Source: Pseudoalteromonas ruthenica (lineage in GTDB: Bacteria; Pseudomonadota; Gammaproteobacteria; Enterobacterales; Alteromonadaceae). Taken from it: 64,000 nt of DNA. Below the pieces are notes generated by a model, which saw only the letters and a list, made by a program, of their open reading frames with translations, had not been told where the DNA came from and did not search any database. The translations under genes and the position numbers were made by a program. This document shows, piece by piece, positions 27,416 through 35,329 of the stretch. Positions within the stretch are counted from its first letter, which is position 1; the number at the start of each line of letters is the position of its first letter. The DNA lies in contig NZ_CP023396.1 in assembly GCF_008808095.1 (NCBI RefSeq), forward strand, positions 2,108,001 through 2,172,000, read 5' to 3'.

Positions 27416-28027
27416 ATGGATATTTTTAGTAAAGAGTCAGTTTTCACTTCCCAAACGCCTTTTAAAGAAGTAGCGCGCGGAATTTTATGTGGAATTTTCG
27501 CCCTGCCTATTTTGGTAATTTTATCAAAAGGAGCTTTTGATAAATTTTTAGAAACAATCTCATTATTAAAACTCGTTGATAAAGGTGAGATATTTTTTTT
27601 CTACGAGGCAGGACAATCTCTAGGGTTAGTCTTATGCATAATCACCATCATAATATTTATATTTTTAACATTACCTGTTTTTATAAATAGAAGATTTAGC
27701 AAGCCAATAGTAAGATGGTCATGCATTGTGGGCGGACTACCACTTTTGATAGGTTTAATAACTGCTCCCATCTCAAGCTTTTTAGTAGAGAGTTATGTTG
27801 AAGAGAAAGGTTATAGCAGGTGTAGTTATTATTCTGGTAGTGGATACAATCCTGTAGACTACTACGTCTTTGACTCGAAGTACTGTGTTTCAACGGTCTC
27901 AATCTTAACAAATAAAGCATTACCTTGGTTTGAGGAAGCAAATAAAAAGGGAGAGGTCGACTACGACGAGTTTTTGCTCAAAGTCGAGCAATGGAAAGCA
28001 GAAAGCCCTTTTTTTAAGGATGAATAG
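27416..28027 (+). CDS. Putative immunity membrane protein, paralogue B
   Basis: A 203-residue paralogue of the preceding gene, same length, same three-helix plus C-terminal domain layout, with the cysteine pair (YSRCSYYSG; FDSKYCVSTV). I start at ATG 27416 (MDIFSKESVF), which aligns with copies C and D (MDILSKRP, MDMLSREP); the frame is open from 27371 but those codons belong to the repeated spacer. The N-terminal third and helices differ from A while the last ~30 codons are almost identical in DNA. A variable half that may recognise a toxin and a conserved tail is the pattern expected of a diversifying immunity array. The spacer from A is 91 bp. Function is inferred from position and architecture only. 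Confidence 0.6.
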   Translation: MDIFSKESVFTSQTPFKEVARGILCGIFALPILVILSKGAFDKFLETISLLKLVDKGEIFFFYEAGQSLGLVLCIITIIIFIFLTLPVFINRRFSKPIVRWSCIVGGLPLLIGLITAPISSFLVESYVEEKGYSRCSYYSGSGYNPVDYYVFDSKYCVSTVSILTNKALPWFEEANKKGEVDYDEFLLKVEQWKAESPFFKDE

Positions 28028-28033
28028 CCCAAG
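27944..28033 (+). repeat. Direct repeat, copy 2 (3' end of paralogue B)
   Basis: Partner of 27241-27330. A third, more diverged version ends paralogue C at about 28664-28735. Confidence 0.9.
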
Positions 28034-28081
28034 TTGAAAACTTCCTTGGTCTATCTGCTACAAAGTAACACTAAAGATCAC

Positions 28082-28100
28082 GCCTCCCTATTTAGGAGGC
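28082..28100 (+). repeat. Spacer hairpin between paralogues B and C
   Basis: GCCTCC (28082-28087) pairs with GGAGGC (28095-28100). It sits in a spacer shared by all copies, preceded by GATCAC and followed by CTGAGAATATT. No T run follows, so it is not a standard terminator. Confidence 0.6.
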
Positions 28101-28125
28101 TATAATCTGAGAATATTATTAGAAT

Positions 28126-28743
28126 ATGGATATTTTAAGTAAACGGCCTTTTATTGAGCCCGGCACCCCACCTAAAAAACTTGCATATATGATTGGGTGC
28201 ACTATTGGCACATTAATAGCCACTACAGCAATTTCTTATGGATATATATACAAGTTTTTCGAGACAGTTGAATTGCTGAAGCTTGTTGATAAAGGCGAGA
28301 TATTTTTTTTCGAAGAAGCTGGCTATACTCTTGGACTTATCCTTTGTATCACTCCAATGATATCATTTGCTATAATGATTCTACCCACATTTATAAACCG
28401 CCGCTTTAATTCTAGCATCTCGCTAGGCGTGCTACTCATAGGCTTACTCGTCTTTCCAATAGGCTTAATACTAGCGCCCATTTCCAACTTTATCGTAGAA
28501 AGCTATATTGAGAGTCAAGGCTATGAAGAATGCTATTATTATTCAACTAGACGTGGGGGTAGAGGCCTACCTCCAGACTACTACGTCTTTGATTCAAAAT
28601 ACTGTGTATCAGCGGTATCTAAGTTAAGAAATAAAGCATTTCCTTGGTTTGAGGAAGCAAATAAAAAGGGAGAAGTCGACTACGACGAGTTTTTGCTTAA
28701 AGTGGAGCAATGGAAGGCGGAAAGTCGAAGACTTAACAAATAA
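28126..28743 (+). CDS. Putative immunity membrane protein, paralogue C
   Basis: A 205-residue third paralogue. It shares the start (MDILSKRPF), the KLVDKGEIFFFEEAG segment, three hydrophobic helices, and the C-terminal domain (ECYYYSTRRGG; FDSKYCVSAVSKL; FPWFEEANKKGEVDYDEF). It is the most diverged of the three: helices 2-3 and the tail (ESRRLNK instead of ESPFF) differ, and an extra Arg/Gly-rich loop separates the cysteines. The ATG at 28126 lies 98 bases after copy B in the repeated spacer, with CTGAGAATATT before it as in the other copies. No toxin gene stands next to it, so it could be an orphan immunity gene. The role is inferred. Confidence 0.6.
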   Translation: MDILSKRPFIEPGTPPKKLAYMIGCTIGTLIATTAISYGYIYKFFETVELLKLVDKGEIFFFEEAGYTLGLILCITPMISFAIMILPTFINRRFNSSISLGVLLIGLLVFPIGLILAPISNFIVESYIESQGYEECYYYSTRRGGRGLPPDYYVFDSKYCVSAVSKLRNKAFPWFEEANKKGEVDYDEFLLKVEQWKAESRRLNK

Positions 28744-28795
28744 TTATATTAGCAATTGATCTGGCCTGTCTGCTGTAAAATAGCACAAAGATCAC

Positions 28796-28813
28796 GCTCC
28801 CCATCGGGGGAGC
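28796..28813 (+). repeat. Spacer hairpin between paralogue C and remnant D
   Basis: GCTCCCC (28796-28802) pairs with GGGGAGC (28807-28813), in the same place as the B-C hairpin. The stem bases differ from that hairpin but remain complementary, which supports a real structure. The A-B spacer has lost the second arm. Confidence 0.6.
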
Positions 28814-28838
28814 TAGAGCCTGAAAATATTACTTGGAC

Positions 28839-28940
28839 ATGGATATGTTAAGTAGAGAGCCCGTTTTCAACTTTCAAGCTCCTTTTAAAGAAGTAGCTCG
28901 TGAGATTATATATGAAACTTTTACTTCTCTTACCTTTTAG
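28839..28940 (+). pseudogene. Truncated fourth immunity-type paralogue D
   Basis: A 33-codon remnant. It starts MDMLSREPVFNFQAPFKEVARE, clearly matching the first ~22 residues of paralogue B (MDIFSKESVFTSQTPFKEVAR), then diverges and stops at TAG 28938-28940. The helices and C-terminal domain are absent, and the sequence beyond 28941 is unrelated. The full repeated spacer with its hairpin precedes it, so it was once a complete array unit, cut off by deletion or at the right boundary of the island. A functional small peptide is unlikely. Confidence 0.75.
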
Positions 28941-29059
28941 ACAGCAGCAGCGCTTTATAAAAAGCATCACAATGAAAAGCACCTAAATCCATTGATCGCT
29001 TGTTATTTGTTTGCACAAGCTGTCGTGCTAGTCTGAGTAAAAACTCTAAGGATTTACTC

Positions 29060-29497
29060 ATGCCAGATAAACAACAGTTTTTAGAACGCTTTCCGCACGC
29101 CTGTGAAATTAAAGTGGCCTGGGGTGATATGGATGCGCTACAGCACGTCAATAACAGTATGTACTTTAAGTACTTTGAAATAGCGCGCATTGATTTCTTT
29201 GCGCAAGCGGGGCTGTTTGATCGCCTCGAGGCAGAAAAGATAGGCCCCGTACTGGCTGACAACTATTGTAAATACAAGCGCCCGGTTACCTTCCCCGACA
29301 CCTTACTCATTGGAGTCAGCGTTAGCGAGATTGCCGAAGCAGGGTTTATGACTCACTACACGGTGTTTTCTTGTGCCCAGCAAGCCATTGTTACCGAGGG
29401 TCAAGCTCGAGTGGTGATGTTCGATTTCAAGACATCGCAAAAAGCACCATTGAGTGATACCTTACGTACATTCCTGCATGCGAATGAAAAAGGATAA
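29060..29497 (+). CDS. Acyl-CoA thioesterase, 4HBT/hotdog family
   Basis: A 145-residue cytoplasmic hotdog-fold enzyme that would hydrolyse acyl-CoA thioesters. The signature WGDMDALQHVNNSMYFKYFE carries the catalytic Asp-His-Asn arrangement of the YbgC/FadM-type group, followed by ARIDFF and YKRPVTFPD. Start is ATG 29060 with AAGGA eight bases upstream; the open frame from 29000 is not supported. It overlaps nothing and is four bases from the aldo/keto reductase ATG at 29502, so the two are probably co-transcribed. Chain-length preference cannot be read. It is the first ordinary core gene after the AT-rich island, with composition back to normal. Confidence 0.9.
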   Translation: MPDKQQFLERFPHACEIKVAWGDMDALQHVNNSMYFKYFEIARIDFFAQAGLFDRLEAEKIGPVLADNYCKYKRPVTFPDTLLIGVSVSEIAEAGFMTHYTVFSCAQQAIVTEGQARVVMFDFKTSQKAPLSDTLRTFLHANEKG

Positions 29498-29501
29498 CTC
29501 A

Positions 29502-30554
29502 ATGCACTATACAAAACTTGGTCACAGTGGTTTAAATGTATCGCGGGTGTGCCTAGGGAGTATGACGTGGGGTAGGCAAAACACTCAACAAGATGCCGAT
29601 GAGCAACTCAACTACGCGCTTGCTCAAGGCGTTAACTTTATTGATACTGCAGATATGTATGCAGTTCCCCCGACGCCGGAAACCTATGGTAAAACCGAAG
29701 CCATTATTGGTGATTGGCTAAGCCGCCATAGCGACAAACGTAAGGATGTGGTTATTGCCACCAAAGTGGCTGGGAATGGCCTAGCTTGGGTCCGTGACGG
29801 TGGTGATATCACCAAAGAGTCAGTCATCAGTGCCGTTGATGGCTCGTTGCAACGTTTACAGAGCGACCATATCGATCTTTATCAAATTCATTGGCCTAAC
29901 CGCACCTCGCCACATTTTGGTAAACAGTGGCCAGGTATGGTGGATTTGCAGCAAATAGATAAAAGCGCGCAGCGGGCGCAAATGCACGCTATTTTAGAGG
30001 GCTTAGATGCGTGTGTTCGTGCCGGTAAGATTCGCCACTGCGGGCTTTCAAATGAAACGCCTTGGGGCTTAAATCAGTACCTTGATTTAGCGAAACAGTA
30101 TTCGCTTCCGGCCATGGTATCGATGCAAAATGAGTTCAGTTTAGTGCATGCCAAAGATTGGCCTTATCTGCTTGAGCAGTGTCACCATGAGGGCATCGCT
30201 TATTTGCCTTGGTCTCCTTTAGCGGGCGGCATGCTCAGTGGTAAATACTTAGGAGGAGCCCGGCCACAAGGCTCGCGTTGGACCATAGCCCAGCGTAACG
30301 GCTTGTTCCGCGATACTCACCTTGCGCAAGAAGCGGTTGCTAAATATCAGGCTATCGCGAAAGAACACAATATGACGGCGGCACAACTGGCCCTGGCGTG
30401 GTGTAACCAAGTGCAAGGGGTTACCTCCACAATCATTGGTGCAACCACTATGGCGCAACTTGAGGAAAACATTGCTGCATTTGATATCCAGCTTGAGGAC
30501 GAAGCACTGGCGCAAATCGACTCAGTGTTAAAAGCCTATCCCGCTCCCTTTTAA
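29502..30554 (+). CDS. Aldo/keto reductase, Tas-like
   Basis: A 350-residue cytoplasmic NADPH-dependent oxidoreductase with the TIM-barrel AKR fold. The catalytic tetrad can be read as Asp in FIDTADMYAVPP, the Tyr in the same motif, Lys in VIATKVAG and His in YQIHWPNR. The N-terminus (MHYTKLGHSGLNVSRVCLGSMTWG) and FGKQWPG segment resemble E. coli Tas across the full length. Cofactor-binding GATTMAQLEENI is near the C-terminus. Start is ATG 29502 with AAGGATAACTCA before it. The natural substrate of Tas-type reductases is not known. A hairpin terminator follows and overlaps the end of the convergent kinase gene. Confidence 0.92.
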   Translation: MHYTKLGHSGLNVSRVCLGSMTWGRQNTQQDADEQLNYALAQGVNFIDTADMYAVPPTPETYGKTEAIIGDWLSRHSDKRKDVVIATKVAGNGLAWVRDGGDITKESVISAVDGSLQRLQSDHIDLYQIHWPNRTSPHFGKQWPGMVDLQQIDKSAQRAQMHAILEGLDACVRAGKIRHCGLSNETPWGLNQYLDLAKQYSLPAMVSMQNEFSLVHAKDWPYLLEQCHHEGIAYLPWSPLAGGMLSGKYLGGARPQGSRWTIAQRNGLFRDTHLAQEAVAKYQAIAKEHNMTAAQLALAWCNQVQGVTSTIIGATTMAQLEENIAAFDIQLEDEALAQIDSVLKAYPAPF

Positions 30555-30559
30555 TGTGG

Positions 30560-30586
30560 AAGTAGCCTGTAATAGGCTACTTTTCT
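30560..30586 (+). terminator. Terminator of the thioesterase/AKR pair
   Basis: The stem AAGTAGCCT/AGGCTACTT (30560-30568 and 30574-30582) with a five-base loop is followed by TTCT on the plus strand. It includes the stop codon of the convergent hybrid kinase (30577-30579). Confidence 0.65.
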
Positions 30587-33500
30587 GATTTCACATCTAT
30601 TTGCGTGCGCTTTTTCACATTGGCTACGCTGAGCCAGTAATACACTTTCTCTAACAGCTGATCAGCATCAACAGGTTTGGTGATGTAATCACTCATACCC
30701 GCTTGCAAGCAGCGTTCGCGATCCCCTGCCATGGCGTTGGCAGTCATCGCGATAATCGCAATGCCGGTGTAATGCTCACCCGCATCCCCTCGGCGAATCG
30801 CTAAACTGGCGCTGTAGCCATCCATCACCGGCATTTGGCAATCCATTAAAATGACGTCAAAGTGCGGATCAGCATTGAGAATATCTAACGCTTGCTTGCC
30901 ATCCCCACAACTGACTAGGGTAATGGGTAAATCTTTAAAGACACCGGTCACAACCACTTGGTTAATAGCGTTATCGTCTACCACTAGCACTTTTGCACCT
31001 GAAACCGAATGAAAGTCGAGTGCGGTGACCGGTGGGCTATCACACAGTGGCTGCTCCGCACCTTCGGCTGAAAACAAAATATGGGCCAACACCACAGCAG
31101 AAATAGGTGGTAAGAGGCATTCAACATTGTCATATTGCTCAGCAAATGCCGTATTCATTTGATACTGACTACAATTGACGATGACTTTAAGTTTTTCACT
31201 GTGCTGGGCATGTAATAAGGTATGTAAATGCGCTTGCACCTCTCGGCCTTGTTTCGTAGCGTCGACAAACAATAACAACTGATGGAAATCACCAGAAGCT
31301 GCGAGTTCGTCAACATCATGCCAGTCGGCGTCGATTACTTCTGCGCCCCACTGGCGCAAATGATTAGTGATCACCTGTTTACGTATGGCCACTTCATCGA
31401 TGATAACTGCGCGAGACCCAGCCAAAGGCTCAGCCATTACCGCACGGTTTTCAGCACTGCGTAACATGATATGGCCGATAAAGCGCGACCCTTTGCCAAG
31501 CTCACTCTCAACACGGATCTCGCCCCCCATCAGCTGCACAAGTTGTTTAGTGATAGCTAACCCTAGTCCAGTGCCGCCATACTTGCGGGTAATGCTGTTA
31601 TCCGCCTGTGTAAACGAGCTAAAGAGATCTTTTAGCTTACTCGGCTCAATACCCACACCTGAATCTTCTACAACAAAATCAATACGGTACTGACCTTCTT
31701 GTAGCCGACTTTGCACCTTGATTAACACATGGCCATTGTCAGTAAATTTAATGGCGTTACCAAGCAGGTTGGTAAAAATTTGTCGAATACGGGTGACGTC
31801 TCCCAAAAACGTAGGTTGAGTCAAGCCACTGCTATCTAATAACAGCAACAGCCCCTTCTCTTTTGGGCGAATGGAATTGGATTGCAGTAACTCACTGAGC
31901 ACCACCTCTAAATTGACACTTTGTACTTCAAGCTCCATCTTTCCTGCTTCGATTTTAGAGATATCAAGCACACTGTTGATCAGCCCAGTTAGATTCGTAG
32001 CACTGGCTTGTGCTAATTGCAGATAATGGTTTTGTTGCTCGCTTAACGGCTCTTTTTTGATCAGGTTGAGCATGCCAAATACGCCATTCATGGGGGTGCG
32101 CAGCTCGTGGCTCATATTGGCTACAAATAGACTTTTAGCTTCGTTGGCTTGCTCCGCTTCCTTGCGCGTCGCTTCAAGTTGCTCTGTGCGTTCGGCTACT
32201 TTAGTCTCGAGAGAGGCATTCATACTCTGCAATTGTCGGCGTAAATTAAACTCAGTAGTATGATCATAAAGCAGCAATGCAGCCACCGCAGAAGAGGTTG
32301 GCTGCTTCTGCTCGTACACAGGTAGCACGCTAACATTGACTTGTCGTTCTTCACCATCAGCATTACTGATACCCAATTCCATATCAAGGTGTTCACGCTT
32401 ATCGATAGCGGCTTGAATTTGCTTGCATTGCCGCTCTTCGAAGCCCAACAATGTGGCAAAGTGCTGATTTTCCGAACCATTTACAGAATTAAATAGCTGC
32501 TCAGCCGCCGGATTAGCACTGCACACAGCCCCTTTGCTATTTAACAGCAGCACAGGCATTGCGGTGCGTTGAAAAATGGTGTGGTACTCACGAATCGTGC
32601 GCGACAAGGTCAGCTGACGAATAACAAAATGGTGATACGTTAGGGCACTGAGTAGCAAAATAACATAGAGAATGATGAGGACCCCCAGCCACACCTGCCA
32701 ACGCCTATCTATCGCCATGGCGAGACTTTCTTTACTGAGATAAAGTGCAAGGCTTAGGGCGATAGGCGTTTGTGGACTGCCAACGGTTATCGACTGCTGT
32801 TGCGCATAAACGTGTTGAGCAGAGAGCTTATCTAAGTACACCGGCATTCCCAACTCTTGTTTATTGGTGCGAACAAATTGCTGCTGCGCGGGCACGAAGG
32901 TAGCATTGAATTCATTGGCAAATAGCCAGCGTGTATCAGGATGAGCAAAGAACTGCTGTTGAGCGCCGATACCAATTAACTCTAAGCCTTGAGCAAGCCC
33001 CTGTGCTATCGAATTAATCAATACATTAGCGTCATAGTTGACGACTAATACGGCCCGGGGTTGGCCCTGCTCATCATGTATCAGTTGCGTGATGCGATAA
33101 GTCGGCTGGTAAGGCTCCTGCACGCGTCCAAACTCGTGATTCAGGTTGATATCAGAGACATAAGTTTGCTGGCTTTGCAGCTGCATACTATGGGATATAT
33201 AGTCTCTGCCCCCTTTAGCTTGTAGTTGGGACTGTGGTGTACGTACTATTTCGTCGTCGACGAGCTCCACCCTAACCAATTCGGAATAATTTTTATCAGC
33301 CAAAATATAGCGAATTTGCAGCACATCTCCGTGCTCTTGAATGTAGGAGCGAAATATAGTCGCGAGGCGGTCACGCCATTGACTTAGCGATGTTTTATCT
33401 TGTTCATCAAAACCTTGGTTATCAAGGGCGCGGATAATGCCACGATTAGGAGGAGTATTAGCAAGAAATCGAACTTGGCTGCGCCCGTATTCGAAATGCT

Positions 33501-33672
33501 GCTGTACGTCGTCAACTCGCATCGCTAGCTGGCTATTGATTGTTTGTTTGGCGTTACTTGCTTCGCTGCTTTGGACCAACACGTATGCGTAATAACCGAC
33601 CCCCGCAAACAGGGTAGTGAGAACGGCCAGCATGACTATTAACCCGTAGCGCTCAAACCATGTCACTGTCAT
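30577..33672 (-). CDS. Hybrid sensor histidine kinase with pseudo-receiver and receiver domains
   Basis: A 1031-residue inner-membrane kinase. TM1 (~11-33), a large periplasmic sensor (~34-325, Cache-like, with GRDYISHSMQLQ and VLVVNYDANVLI), then TM2 (~328-350). Cytoplasmic part: PAS (~362-470), coiled coil (~480-515), HisKA with His522 (MSHELRTPMNG), HATPase (GNAIKFTDNGHV; DSGVGIEPSKL; GGTGLGLAIT). A receiver-like segment (~755-880) has no acidic pocket and no clear phospho-Asp. A complete receiver (~895-1010) has Asp944 (ILMDCQMPVMDG) and Lys in ITKP. No HPt domain is present, so a separate phosphotransfer protein is needed. It diverges from a periplasmic binding-like gene across 178 bp, which may be a sensing partner. 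Confidence 0.92.
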   Translation of the reverse strand: MTVTWFERYGLIVMLAVLTTLFAGVGYYAYVLVQSSEASNAKQTINSQLAMRVDDVQQHFEYGRSQVRFLANTPPNRGIIRALDNQGFDEQDKTSLSQWRDRLATIFRSYIQEHGDVLQIRYILADKNYSELVRVELVDDEIVRTPQSQLQAKGGRDYISHSMQLQSQQTYVSDINLNHEFGRVQEPYQPTYRITQLIHDEQGQPRAVLVVNYDANVLINSIAQGLAQGLELIGIGAQQQFFAHPDTRWLFANEFNATFVPAQQQFVRTNKQELGMPVYLDKLSAQHVYAQQQSITVGSPQTPIALSLALYLSKESLAMAIDRRWQVWLGVLIILYVILLLSALTYHHFVIRQLTLSRTIREYHTIFQRTAMPVLLLNSKGAVCSANPAAEQLFNSVNGSENQHFATLLGFEERQCKQIQAAIDKREHLDMELGISNADGEERQVNVSVLPVYEQKQPTSSAVAALLLYDHTTEFNLRRQLQSMNASLETKVAERTEQLEATRKEAEQANEAKSLFVANMSHELRTPMNGVFGMLNLIKKEPLSEQQNHYLQLAQASATNLTGLINSVLDISKIEAGKMELEVQSVNLEVVLSELLQSNSIRPKEKGLLLLLDSSGLTQPTFLGDVTRIRQIFTNLLGNAIKFTDNGHVLIKVQSRLQEGQYRIDFVVEDSGVGIEPSKLKDLFSSFTQADNSITRKYGGTGLGLAITKQLVQLMGGEIRVESELGKGSRFIGHIMLRSAENRAVMAEPLAGSRAVIIDEVAIRKQVITNHLRQWGAEVIDADWHDVDELAASGDFHQLLLFVDATKQGREVQAHLHTLLHAQHSEKLKVIVNCSQYQMNTAFAEQYDNVECLLPPISAVVLAHILFSAEGAEQPLCDSPPVTALDFHSVSGAKVLVVDDNAINQVVVTGVFKDLPITLVSCGDGKQALDILNADPHFDVILMDCQMPVMDGYSASLAIRRGDAGEHYTGIAIIAMTANAMAGDRERCLQAGMSDYITKPVDADQLLEKVYYWLSVANVKKRTQIDVKSEK

Positions 33673-33850
33673 CGTCCCTTTAGTGATTATGCCTCATGGA
33701 CACCCGTCTTTTTAGTCTAGATGAGTTCCCGCACTTCACAACATGGATCTCGCGCTTTGTCTCTCCCTTAGAGAAACTGGCGAGACTCATGTGAATTTCT
33801 ATACTCACCTAGAGCACACTGTAAATACCATTACTGCACAGGGAGAGACT

Positions 33851-34753
33851 ATGCTTAAGCCACGACAATTACTTGTTGCCACTATGGTTTTATGTACAGC
33901 TTGGAGTACCAAGGCGCAAACGGTAGAGAAAATCATTTGGCTACAAAGCAAGACTCCGCCTTTCCATTTACCTCGTACTACAGAATATCCCTTTGCAGGG
34001 CTATGTGATGAGTTGCTAAACCAGCTCATCACCAATATGCCAGGTATTGAACATGAAAAGCTGCTATTGCCGCAAAAGCGTATTCACCGCTATATGAATG
34101 AAGGCGAAAAGGTGTGCTTCCCGTGTATGATCCACCGAAATAAAGATACACATACTGCCAAGCTGAGTATCCCCACAGCGGTGTATCCTCCCTTTGCACT
34201 TATCACTACGGTAGACAAGCGCGATCAACTCACACAAGTCCATGGTCAGCCTATTAACTTGGCGAGTTTGTTTGCCGATGACTCTTTTACTTACGGCCAA
34301 GTGGCTGCGCGACGTTTTAATGGCGAGCTGCAAACGTTACTACAACAAACGGCTCACTCCCGCCCTGCGGTATTGAGTTATCGCGCCGATGGCGAAAGCG
34401 GTGCAATTGCCGAAATGCTACAACATGACATCATCGACTACACCCTTGATTACCCGTATATGGCTCGCTATTTTGCTAAGAAATACGGCAATATCCGCGC
34501 CTTAGAAACCAACCTCACACAAGACTTAGTCAGAGGCGCAGTAGGCTGCTCCGCGAGCGCTGCAGACGGCTTCGCTGAGCAAGCTATTTCAGCCATCAAC
34601 AAAGCGCTCAAACAAGTCGTTTTGGAAAATACCAATTACGTGCTGTCACAGCGTTTTTGGTTAGCCCCTTATTTCACCGATTTTGATGCGGTTTATAAAA
34701 CTCACGTGCTCAAAGCCACTGACGAGCAACCACCATCAACGCAAGACCCATAA
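33851..34753 (+). CDS. Periplasmic solute-binding-like protein
   Basis: A 300-residue exported protein. The signal peptide is cut after STKAQ, then a layout like family-3 solute-binding proteins: an early strand IIWLQSKTPPFHL, FAGLCDELLNQL, a middle segment YPPFALITTVD, and DIIDYTLDYPYMARY. Residues CFPCMIHRNKD resemble the 'CF.G..K.P.R' region of uncharacterised SBP-like proteins in Proteobacteria. It lacks adjacent ABC transporter genes, so a sensory role with the divergent kinase is more likely than transport; this is inferred. Start chosen at ATG 33851 with GGGAGAG upstream; the open frame from 33743 lacks a signal peptide at its start. The 3' end overlaps the convergent LysE gene by 44 bp. 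Confidence 0.75.
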   Translation: MLKPRQLLVATMVLCTAWSTKAQTVEKIIWLQSKTPPFHLPRTTEYPFAGLCDELLNQLITNMPGIEHEKLLLPQKRIHRYMNEGEKVCFPCMIHRNKDTHTAKLSIPTAVYPPFALITTVDKRDQLTQVHGQPINLASLFADDSFTYGQVAARRFNGELQTLLQQTAHSRPAVLSYRADGESGAIAEMLQHDIIDYTLDYPYMARYFAKKYGNIRALETNLTQDLVRGAVGCSASAADGFAEQAISAINKALKQVVLENTNYVLSQRFWLAPYFTDFDAVYKTHVLKATDEQPPSTQDP

Positions 34754-35327
34754 AGGCAACACTGAGTAAGCGATTGATCAACACTTGATTGCGCTCCAAT
34801 ACAGGTAAAAATCGACCATGGCTACACAATAGTGCCACTATCACATACCAACTCGCATCAATGACGGTAGGCGTTGCCACCATAACAGCGCCTTGCACGG
34901 TACTGACTTGCTCTGCGGGGATGAATTGAGAAAATAACGCGATAAAGAAAATGGCTAATTTAGGATTCAAAAAAGCTATAAAAAAGCCATCTGTGGCGGC
35001 TTTTTTATAGCTCCCTTGGGTTGTCTCAATGGTCAGCTTTCCTGCGCTACTACGCCAACTGTTAATAGCGAGGTATACGAGATAAGCCGCCCCCCCATAA
35101 ATGAGCGCGGTGTAGAACATCGGCCACTGATGAATAAGTGCGCCCAACCCTAACACGGCTATTAAGGCATACACACCCACACCAAAACCATGGCTCAATG
35201 CGGTGATAATACCCGCCGTGCGGCCACTGGCTAGACAATGCTTCAGCACCACAGCCAAGCTAGGCCCGGGAGACATCGCCCCCATTAAGCATATTCCTAC
35301 CAGCGCTAACCACATTGATAACTCCAT
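34710..35327 (-). CDS. LysE/RhtB-family amino-acid exporter
   Basis: A 205-residue inner-membrane protein with about six helices. It has the family N-terminus GICLMGAMSPGPSLAVVLKH and the later FIAFLNPKLAIFFIALFSQF motif. Such proteins export amino acids or derivatives (lysine, threonine, homoserine lactone); the substrate is not predictable here. It starts two bases after the stop of the nuclease gene, so it is translated from the same message. The last 44 bases overlap the convergent solute-binding gene. Confidence 0.9.
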   Translation of the reverse strand: MELSMWLALVGICLMGAMSPGPSLAVVLKHCLASGRTAGIITALSHGFGVGVYALIAVLGLGALIHQWPMFYTALIYGGAAYLVYLAINSWRSSAGKLTIETTQGSYKKAATDGFFIAFLNPKLAIFFIALFSQFIPAEQVSTVQGAVMVATPTVIDASWYVIVALLCSHGRFLPVLERNQVLINRLLSVAFMGLALMVVARQWL

Positions 35328-35329
35328 TG

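Noticed and set aside
27325..28838. Array spacers as integron attC sites
   Set aside because: Spacers are about 90-100 bp with an inverted repeat, but I find no GTTRRRY/RYYYAAC ends, no integrase gene, and the genes are paralogues rather than unrelated cassettes. Tandem duplication explains them better.
25391..28960. Prophage or conjugative element
   Set aside because: No integrase, transposase, structural or mobilisation gene and no flanking direct repeats or tRNA were seen; only AT-rich composition and a toxin-like array.
28930..29262. 110-codon minus-strand ORF over the thioesterase start
   Set aside because: It is antisense to the conserved hotdog motif of the thioesterase and has no supporting features.
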